6,886 nt of DNA from Parafilimonas sp. (GTDB lineage Bacteria > Bacteroidota > Bacteroidia > Chitinophagales > Chitinophagaceae). A model generated the notes under the pieces. It saw nothing but the letters and a program-made list of their open reading frames with translations, was not told the DNA's origin and searched no databases. Where the stretch lies: positions 1-6,886 of the forward strand of contig JAICKT010000237.1 of the NCBI GenBank assembly GCA_025927795.1. Direction: 5' to 3'. The translations under genes were made by a program, and so were the position numbers. The stretch's first letter is position 1. Each line of letters begins with the position of its first letter. Shown piece by piece: positions 1 to 4,416 of this stretch.

Positions 1-228
1 ATATGCTTCAATATCATTAAACGTTTGTATTTGCATTAATCGCAAAGGATAACCGATTGTTATTGCATGACCCATTCCGCTTTGCGGTTTGTCGGGTGCA
101 ACCACAATAATTTTTCCCAAATTTTTTACTGCTTCTGTTAATGCTTTAATGCCGGGTGCGGCAATGCCATCATCGTTAGTAATAAGAATAATTGGTTGTT
201 CTTTTTTTATTCTTTTTGCGTTTGCCAT
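1..228 (-). CDS. surE: 5'/3'-nucleotidase SurE, N-terminal 76 residues (cut by left edge)
   Basis: The minus strand reads open from ATG at 228-226 to the first base of the window, so only the N-terminal 76 residues are present. SurE is a divalent-metal-dependent cytoplasmic phosphatase that removes phosphate from nucleoside 5'- and 3'-monophosphates. The family signature is clear: ILITNDDG at residues 14-21, followed by IAAPGIKAL, then VVAPDKPQSGMGHAIT at about 42-57. D19, D20 and S50 match metal and active-site residues of characterised SurE proteins; the conserved downstream Asn lies beyond the edge. The start leaves about 13 residues before the first strand, slightly longer than the shortest SurE proteins, with lysines as often seen in Bacteroidota. 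No Shine-Dalgarno sequence or convincing promoter is visible upstream. The gene is divergent from the acetyltransferase that begins at 317. Assignment is firm for the visible part; nothing can be said about the C-terminus. Confidence 0.93.
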   Translation of the reverse strand, partial: MANAKRIKKEQPIILITNDDGIAAPGIKALTEAVKNLGKIIVVAPDKPQSGMGHAITIGYPLRLMQIQTFNDIEAY

Positions 229-316
229 AAAGGGTTTGCAAGATACAGAGAAGGATTTTTAGTTGATGAATGATAATTAAAAATCGATTTAAAAAACACG
301 TTTATTTTGTTGAGTG

Positions 317-775
317 ATGAATGAAATAAAATATAGAGAAGTAAAAAATGACGATATTCCTGCGCTTGCAAAATTTCGTTCTGACAATGATGAGGAACAA
401 ATGTATTGGGAAAAGAGAATTATGGGATATCTAAACCTTACACATCATCCGCAGAAAGCTTTGTTACAACGTGTAATTTTTGTTGCAGAAAATGATACTA
501 CAATTGTTGGGTTTATTGCCGGTCATTTAACGCAGCGATTTAATTGCGATGGAGAATTGGAATGGATTAATGTAAGCGAAAAATACAGAAATAAAGGGAT
601 CGGTTTTGAATTGATTTGTATTTTAAACAAATGGTTCGTTCAACACAACGCTTTCAAAATTTGTGTTGATCCGGGTAATGAGTTTGCAAGAAGTTTTTAT
701 AAAAAATATGGTGCTGAAGATTTAAATCAACATTGGTTGTTTTGGAAGGACATTAGGAATATAAAATGTGATTGA
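317..775 (+). CDS. GNAT-family N-acetyltransferase
   Basis: This 152-residue protein has the length and motif order of a single-domain GNAT acetyltransferase, which moves the acetyl group of acetyl-CoA to an amine. Residues 3-20 resemble the usual N-terminal strand and helix (IKYREVKNDDIPALAKF). The central strands (VIFVAEN, TIVGFIAGHL) lead into motif A, where RNKGIG at about 91-96 is the acetyl-CoA pyrophosphate-binding loop (R-x-x-G-x-G). Motif B follows as NEFARSFYKKYGAE at about 121-134. The acceptor substrate cannot be read from the sequence. A GTG at 314 directly before the ATG at 317 would add one residue, and the TGA at 311-313 rules out anything further upstream; ATG is preferred. 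No Shine-Dalgarno sequence is visible. The stop at 773-775 directly touches the stop of the convergent acyl-CoA dehydrogenase. Confidence 0.87.
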   Translation: MNEIKYREVKNDDIPALAKFRSDNDEEQMYWEKRIMGYLNLTHHPQKALLQRVIFVAENDTTIVGFIAGHLTQRFNCDGELEWINVSEKYRNKGIGFELICILNKWFVQHNAFKICVDPGNEFARSFYKKYGAEDLNQHWLFWKDIRNIKCD

Positions 776-1918
776 TTAAAAATTCTTCAACACCTCCCGC
801 GCAATAACAAGTTTCTGAATTTCTGATGTGCCTTCACCAATCGTGCAAAGTTTCGCATCGCGATAATATTTTTCAACAGGAAATTCTTTTGTATAACCAT
901 TGCCGCCAAAAATTTGTACAGCTTCTGTTGCCACTTTTACCGCTACTTCACTTGCATAATATTTTGCCATCGCAGCTTCGCGGCTTACATTTTTGTTTTG
1001 ATTTTTTAATTCGCAGGCACGTAACGTTAATAAATCTGCAGCATCAATTTCTGTTGCCATATCTGCAAGTTTAAAACTAATGCCCTGGAAATTTGCAATA
1101 GGTTGATCGAATTGATAACGCTCTTTGCTGTAACGCGCTGCTGCATCAAATGCGCCTTTTGCAATTCCTAATGAAAGTGATGCAATAGAAATTCTTCCGC
1201 CATCCAATACTTTTAATGATTGTTTAAATCCATCACCAACCTCACCCAAACGATTTTCATCAGCCACAATGCAATTATCAAAAATCATTTCTGCCGTTTC
1301 ACTTGCACGCATACCTAATTTATTTTCTTTTTTCCCTGCAGAAAAACCTGATGTTCCTCTTTCTACAACAAAAGCAGTTGCATTATTTTTTGTGCGTGGT
1401 TCACCTGTGCGTGCAATAACAACAGCTACATTACCGCTCTTGCCGTGTGTAATCCATGATTTTGTACCATTAATAATCCACTCATTATTTTTTTTGATGG
1501 CTGTGCATTTCATATTGCCTGCATCGCTGCCTGTATTAGGCTCTGTTAAACCCCATGCGCCGAGCCATTCACCTGATGCAAGTTTGGGAAGATATTTTTG
1601 CTTTTGTTCTTCACTTGCAAAGCTTAAAATATGCCCTGTGCATAATGAATTGTGCGCGGCTACGCTTAACCCAATTGAGCCGCACACTTTGGCAATCTCT
1701 TCAATAATTATTTTATATTCTAAGTATGATAATCCAGAGCCGCCATATTCTTCCGGTACTAAAACACCCATCAATCCAAGTGCTCCCATTTCTTTAAATA
1801 ATTCAACAGGAAAAATTTGTTTTTCATCCCATTCCATTACATGGGGCTTTATGTATTGCGCCGCAAAATCTTTCGCGGTTTGGGTTATCTGTTGTGTGAT
1901 TTCTTCGGTATGTATCAT
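776..1918 (-). CDS. Acyl-CoA dehydrogenase (short/medium-chain type)
   Basis: This 380-residue flavoprotein oxidises an acyl-CoA to the trans-2-enoyl-CoA, passing electrons through FAD to electron-transfer flavoprotein. Visible signatures are GLTEPNTGSD at about 123-132 (FAD and substrate binding) and QIFGGNGY at about 335-342 leading to YYRD. The catalytic base is E362 in IGEGTSE, the position used by short- and medium-chain enzymes. The region where isovaleryl-CoA dehydrogenase carries its base reads LDGGRISIAS, without a Glu, so a butyryl-CoA or other straight or short-branched substrate is more likely; chain length is uncertain. The frame is open to an ATG at 1945, adding nine residues, but that ATG lies within the proposed -7 box and upstream of the predicted transcript start, so ATG at 1918-1916 is preferred and gives normal family length. 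The gene follows the helix-hairpin-helix gene by 67 bases but appears separately transcribed. Confidence 0.93.
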   Translation of the reverse strand: MIHTEEITQQITQTAKDFAAQYIKPHVMEWDEKQIFPVELFKEMGALGLMGVLVPEEYGGSGLSYLEYKIIIEEIAKVCGSIGLSVAAHNSLCTGHILSFASEEQKQKYLPKLASGEWLGAWGLTEPNTGSDAGNMKCTAIKKNNEWIINGTKSWITHGKSGNVAVVIARTGEPRTKNNATAFVVERGTSGFSAGKKENKLGMRASETAEMIFDNCIVADENRLGEVGDGFKQSLKVLDGGRISIASLSLGIAKGAFDAAARYSKERYQFDQPIANFQGISFKLADMATEIDAADLLTLRACELKNQNKNVSREAAMAKYYASEVAVKVATEAVQIFGGNGYTKEFPVEKYYRDAKLCTIGEGTSEIQKLVIAREVLKNF

Positions 1919-1925
1919 AATAAAA

Positions 1926-1939
1926 CTAACGTCTGTTAG
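1926..1939. promoter_or_regulatory. 14-base inverted repeat, possible operator
   Basis: CTAAC at 1926-1930 and GTTAG at 1935-1939 are perfect inverted arms around the four-base spacer GTCT. The repeat lies just downstream of the -7 box and spans the predicted transcript start of the acyl-CoA dehydrogenase, a usual place for a repressor such as a TetR-family regulator of fatty or branched-chain acid catabolism. It could also fold as a small hairpin at the 5' end of the mRNA. Arms of five bases can occur by chance, and no regulator gene is in the window. Confidence 0.35.
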
Positions 1940-1942
1940 CGG

Positions 1943-1971
1943 CAAATGTAATGGAAGCTTTTTATAAGCAA
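1943..1971 (-). promoter_or_regulatory. Bacteroidota-type promoter for the acyl-CoA dehydrogenase
   Basis: Reading the minus strand, TTG at 1971-1969 is followed by 18 bases and then TACATTTG at 1950-1943, an exact match to the Bacteroidota -7 consensus TAnnTTTG. Transcription would start near 1937. This places the promoter in the 67-base gap after the helix-hairpin-helix gene and leaves a leader of about 20 bases before ATG 1918. It argues against the upstream ATG at 1945. The consensus is established for Bacteroides and Flavobacterium; its use here is inferred. Confidence 0.65.
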
Positions 1972-1985
1972 TACTAATTATATGC

Positions 1986-2714
1986 CTATTTTAAAATTAA
2001 ATATGAACGAATAAGATTAAAAGTGCTATCGCTTAAACCATATGTTTTCTTTACATCATCAACCGATTTAAAGCCGCCCATACTGTTTCTGAATTTTACA
2101 ATGCGGTTTGCAATTACATCTCCAATTCCCGGCAACGTTTTCCATTCTTCTGCTGTTGCTGTGTTTATATTTATAGCGTGATAATAATTTGTGTTTGATG
2201 TTGTGGGTTTATTTTCATTTTGTTTCACATCATTTTTATAATTATCATTTTTCCCAGCAGAAGCAATCTTTATAAAAGGAATTAACCTTTCTGCATCTGC
2301 GCTTGATAAACCATAAATCTTTTTTATGTCTTGCGGTGTTTTAAAATGTCCGCCTTTATTTTTATAATTAATAATTGTGTGCACAACTTTATCACTTAGG
2401 CCAAGTTGCTTAAATCCTTGTTCATCTAAAGTGTTTGGATCAAATTGAAATAATTTAATTGAAGTATTTTTTTGATTAATTGTATCTGAAGCAGGAACAC
2501 TGTCATAATTATTTTTGTATTGAGAGCGTGTTCGCTGAAGACTGTCTAATTGCTGTTGCAGTTTTGTATCAATTTTTATATCCAGTTTTTTTGCAGGAAC
2601 AAATAACGGCAATGCAATTATCACTGCTAAAATAAAAAGCAGTATAAATACTGCATTTCTTTCTTTTTTAGAGAAAGTAAAATAATCTTTCCAGATGCTT
2701 TTTATTGTTTGCAA
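1986..2714 (-). CDS. Membrane-anchored ComEA-like helix-hairpin-helix protein
   Basis: This 242-residue protein has a short cytoplasmic start containing FTFSKKERNA, one hydrophobic segment at about 21-40, a polar linker and two helix-hairpin-helix regions. The first is at about 91-148 (FDPNTLDEQGFKQLGL onward) with a degenerate hairpin. The second is at about 181-239 and is canonical, with ININTATAEEWKTLPGIGDVIANRI carrying the PGIG turn that contacts the DNA backbone. This resembles ComEA, the DNA receptor of natural transformation, but similar anchored proteins are common in Bacteroidota and their role is unproven. The start is TTG at 2714-2712: the frame has no ATG at all between the in-frame TAA upstream and the membrane segment. 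No Shine-Dalgarno sequence is visible. It begins seven bases after the stop of the PhnP-like gene, so cotranscription and possibly coupled translation are likely. Confidence 0.83.
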   Translation of the reverse strand: MQTIKSIWKDYFTFSKKERNAVFILLFILAVIIALPLFVPAKKLDIKIDTKLQQQLDSLQRTRSQYKNNYDSVPASDTINQKNTSIKLFQFDPNTLDEQGFKQLGLSDKVVHTIINYKNKGGHFKTPQDIKKIYGLSSADAERLIPFIKIASAGKNDNYKNDVKQNENKPTTSNTNYYHAININTATAEEWKTLPGIGDVIANRIVKFRNSMGGFKSVDDVKKTYGLSDSTFNLIRSYLILK

Positions 2715-2721
2715 AAAAGAA

Positions 2722-3498
2722 TTATATATTTAAGGTTAAACCATCATAAGCAAGGTGAATGCCTTTTGGTAATTTTTTTTCTACATCTGCATGTTTGCCT
2801 AACTGATGACTGATGTGCGTAAAATACGCTTCAGGAATTTTTAGTTCCTGTACAATAGATATAGCTTCATTCAATGTAAAATGCGAAACATGATGTTCAT
2901 TTCTCAAAGCATTCAGCACAAGAATTTTTGAATCTTTAATAATATTTCTTACCGGTTCATCAATTCTGTTTGCATCTGTAATGTAAGTAAAATCTTTAAA
3001 CTGAAAACCATAAACCGGCATTTTATGATGCCACACAGTAAAAGGTTTTACAGGTATATCGCCAATAACAAACGGCGTTTCATCAATTGTATAAAGATTT
3101 ATTTGCGGAACACCAGGATATTTTTTGTCTGCAAATACATAAGCAAATTCGCGCTTTAAAGCTTCTGCTGTAAGCGAATTTGCATACACATCCATTGCTT
3201 TATTCTCAAAAAAATTATATGCACGAATGTCATCTAAACCGGCAATATGATCTTTATGCGGATGCGTAAATAAAACTGCATCAAGTTTTGTATTATTAAT
3301 GCGCAACATCTGGTAACGAAAATCCGGTGTAGTATCTATAACAATTGTGGTTGACGAAGACTGAACCAAAATGCTTGTACGCAACCGTTTATTTTTTTTA
3401 TCAGTAGATGTACACACGGCGCATGTACAAGCAATCATTGGAATGCCCGTACTGGTGCCGGTGCCAAGAAATGTGATGATTAAATCTGGTGAGCGCAC
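2722..3498 (-). CDS. PhnP-like metallo-beta-lactamase-fold phosphodiesterase
   Basis: This 258-residue protein belongs to the metallo-beta-lactamase fold near PhnP, the phosphoribosyl 1,2-cyclic phosphate phosphodiesterase of phosphonate breakdown. The metal motif is THPHKDH with H79, H81, D83 and H84. Further probable ligands are H157 (or H158), D175 in YITDAN and H228 in THISH. The CxCxxC at C24, C26 and C29 together with H231 reproduces the structural zinc site of PhnP, including the three-residue step between the last two histidines. The N-terminus FLGTGTSTGIP is also typical. No other phn genes are present, so the natural substrate is open; most Bacteroidota copies are annotated only as MBL-fold hydrolases. 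The start must be GTG at 3498-3496, since an in-frame TAG lies 12 bases upstream and the first internal Met falls after the conserved FLGTG. It follows the 93-residue gene by 35 bases. Confidence 0.88.
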   Translation of the reverse strand: MRSPDLIITFLGTGTSTGIPMIACTCAVCTSTDKKNKRLRTSILVQSSSTTIVIDTTPDFRYQMLRINNTKLDAVLFTHPHKDHIAGLDDIRAYNFFENKAMDVYANSLTAEALKREFAYVFADKKYPGVPQINLYTIDETPFVIGDIPVKPFTVWHHKMPVYGFQFKDFTYITDANRIDEPVRNIIKDSKILVLNALRNEHHVSHFTLNEAISIVQELKIPEAYFTHISHQLGKHADVEKKLPKGIHLAYDGLTLNI

Positions 3499-3533
3499 AA
3501 AGCAAATCTAATACTTAGTGCGAAAGTGCAGTT

Positions 3534-3815
3534 TTAAAATTGCATGATGATCTGTGATTCTTTGCAAGTGATGTTTTCGTACAATTTCTGGCTTTCGTGT
3601 GTAAGCTTATCGTACTCAATTTTTATTTGCGGTATAAGTTCAAGCAGTGTATTTATTCTGCCTTCGGTATCTAAAAATTTATTCAGCACAACAATCTTTT
3701 TTTGTTCAAGCAAACACCAGCCGCTTTGAAAAGTTCCTCTTTCGTAGCGAATTATATATTCACTTTCAGATAAAATATTTTCTAACTTATCTAAGGCAGC
3801 TTGCGTATATTTCAT
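3534..3815 (-). CDS. Conserved-looking 93-residue protein of unknown function
   Basis: This small protein starts at ATG 3815-3813 and ends at TAA 3536-3534. I do not recognise a named family. It is soluble, with no signal peptide or membrane segment. Residues 1-17 form a likely helix (TQAALDKLENILSES), followed by probable strands in YIIRYERGTFQSGWCLLEQKKIVVLNKFLD at about 20-49 and a helix at about 51-63 (EGRINTLLELIPQ). The GxFxSGxCxLExxKxVVxNKFxDxEGRIxTL pattern resembles short Bacteroidota hypothetical proteins I recall, but none with an assigned function. The coding character is good: the frame is regular, charged and lies just upstream of the PhnP-like gene on the same strand with a 35-base gap, so an operon with it is plausible. 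The upstream TAATTTTG at 3827-3820 lacks a partner -33 box, so the promoter is not identified. Confidence 0.78.
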   Translation of the reverse strand: MKYTQAALDKLENILSESEYIIRYERGTFQSGWCLLEQKKIVVLNKFLDTEGRINTLLELIPQIKIEYDKLTHESQKLYENITCKESQIIMQF

Positions 3816-3910
3816 ATTTCAAAATTAAAAATTTCATAAGCAAGAGAGGCAGAATGTTTTTCCACAAAAGCATTGGATAAAATAAATCCTTAAAATAATT
3901 TTACTAACAT

Positions 3911-3941
3911 TTGTTCGTTTTATAAAAAAAATATTACTTTG
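3911..3941 (+). promoter_or_regulatory. Possible promoter with no downstream gene
   Basis: TTG at 3911-3913 is followed by 20 bases and TTACTTTG at 3934-3941, seven of eight positions of TAnnTTTG (TT in place of TA). The next transcribed features are a hairpin and a strong terminator rather than an open reading frame. The box is imperfect in an AT-rich stretch, so this is tentative. Confidence 0.35.
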
Positions 3942-3947
3942 TTTAAA

Positions 3948-4016
3948 TATTGACGTTAAATAGTCAATCGGTTGCTTGCTCATAACAAATCCCGTTGGTT
4001 CCCCAGCGGGTTTTTT
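3948..4016 (+). ncRNA. Putative small RNA of about 70 bases
   Basis: The stretch between the possible promoter at 3911-3941 and the terminator at 3991-4016 has no credible open reading frame on the plus strand. It would give a transcript of about 70 bases with two hairpins. The first has perfect six-base arms, ATTGAC at 3949-3954 and GTCAAT at 3963-3968, around an eight-base loop. The second is the terminator. An unpaired linker of about 22 bases (3969-3990) between them could be a pairing region. I do not recognise it as 6S, tmRNA, SRP or RNase P RNA; it is too short for all of these. A terminator without an upstream gene is the main reason for the call. It could also be a decayed tRNA or leader remnant. 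Confidence 0.35.
3991..4016 (+). terminator. Rho-independent terminator
   Basis: CCCGTTGG at 3991-3998 pairs with CCAGCGGG at 4003-4010 (eight pairs, one G-T) around a TTCC loop, followed at once by six T's at 4011-4016. The strong U-tract lies on the plus strand only, so it ends a plus-strand transcript, yet no plus-strand gene precedes it between here and 775. It also insulates the tRNA promoter that follows. Confidence 0.85.
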
Positions 4017-4028
4017 ATTTAAAAAAAT

Positions 4029-4059
4029 TTGAGAAGGATTAAGTGAGCACCTATATTTG
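4029..4059 (+). promoter_or_regulatory. Bacteroidota-type promoter for tRNA-Val
   Basis: TTG at 4029-4031 (within TTTG), 20 bases, then TATATTTG at 4052-4059, an exact match to TAnnTTTG. Transcription would begin near 4065, leaving a leader of about ten bases before the tRNA at 4075. The match and the position directly before a stable RNA make this the best-supported promoter in the window. Confidence 0.75.
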
Positions 4060-4074
4060 CAACCCTTAAATAAA

Positions 4075-4152
4075 GGGAGTTTAGCTCAGCTGGTTTAGAG
4101 CATCTGCCTTACAAGCAGAGGGTCGGCGGTTCGATCCCGTCAACTCCCACCA
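4075..4152 (+). tRNA. tRNA-Val (anticodon UAC), CCA encoded
   Basis: A complete cloverleaf can be drawn. The acceptor stem GGGAGTT (4075-4081) pairs perfectly with AACTCCC (4142-4148). The D stem is GCTC/GAGC (4084-4087 and 4098-4101). The anticodon stem TCTGC/GCAGA (4103-4107 and 4115-4119) encloses the loop CTTACAA, giving anticodon TAC at 4110-4112, which reads GUA and related valine codons. The variable loop has five bases. The T stem GGCGG/CCGTC (one G-T pair) carries the loop TTCGATC. A discriminator A is followed by an encoded CCA at 4150-4152. It stands alone with its own promoter and terminator, not in a tRNA cluster. Confidence 0.98.
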
Positions 4153-4184
4153 AAAGAAGATCTTTTAAAAAGGTCTTCTTTTTT
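4153..4184 (+). terminator. Rho-independent terminator of tRNA-Val
   Basis: AAAGAAGATCTTT from 4153 pairs with AAAGGTCTTCTTT ending at 4181 (one T-G pair), with a short loop and a T-run through 4184. The stem begins at the base after the encoded CCA, so the 3' trailer consists only of the terminator hairpin. Confidence 0.85.
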
Positions 4185-4331
4185 GTTTAGGATTTTTGTC
4201 TAAGTTCTCCTGTAACTCTTTACCACAAAGGGTTCCATCTTTGTTCCAAACTTCTTAATAACTCGGAAAAGCCTTAGCAACCTTCACAGATTTTCAAGCA
4301 AATCAAAATTGGATACCGTCTGTTTTATGCA

Positions 4332-4352
4332 ATTTGCACTGGATTTGCACGG
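4332..4352. repeat. Two tandem copies of ATTTGCAC(T)GG
   Basis: ATTTGCACTGG at 4332-4342 is followed directly by ATTTGCACGG at 4343-4352. This is the only repeated structure I see in the otherwise featureless stretch 4185-4371 between the tRNA terminator and the end of the large secreted protein gene. That stretch holds no credible gene, no second copy of the tRNA 3' end and no integrase sequence. Confidence 0.5.
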
Positions 4353-4371
4353 CAGCGTGAAAAAAGAAGAT

Positions 4372-4389
4372 AGCCGCACTTGCGAGGCT
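4372..4389 (-). terminator. Possible terminator of the large secreted protein gene
   Basis: A hairpin with arms AGCCGC (4372-4377) and GCGAGGCT (4382-4389, with a two-base bulge) lies 27 bases past the stop of the large minus-strand gene. On the minus strand a T-rich run follows, but about five bases beyond the stem; on the plus strand five T's end the hairpin directly. It may work in both directions. Its position after the stop favours the minus-strand role. Confidence 0.45.
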
Positions 4390-4416
4390 TTTTACTTATC
4401 ATTTTTCGCTCTTATC

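Noticed and set aside
302..309. TTATTTTG just before the acetyltransferase start
   Set aside because: It differs from TAnnTTTG at one position, has no -33 box at a suitable distance, and lies too close to the ATG.
1269..1967. Plus-strand open frame of 232 codons opposite the acyl-CoA dehydrogenase
   Set aside because: It is the antisense shadow of a gene with clear catalytic motifs, and its composition is not protein-like.
3503..3510. TAGATTTG on the minus strand, an exact TAnnTTTG match before the PhnP-like gene
   Set aside because: No TTG lies 17-23 bases upstream, and the predicted transcript start would fall on the GTG itself. Chance matches are common in AT-rich DNA.
3820..3843. TAATTTTG (minus strand, 3827-3820) with TTG at 3843-3841 before the 93-residue gene
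   Set aside because: The spacing is only 13 bases, too short for the Bacteroidota promoter, and it would leave almost no leader.
4165..4254. Minus-strand open stretch of about 29 codons beginning EVWNKDGTLCGKELQ
   Set aside because: It has stop codons at both ends, no start codon, runs into the tRNA terminator, and matches no family I can name.
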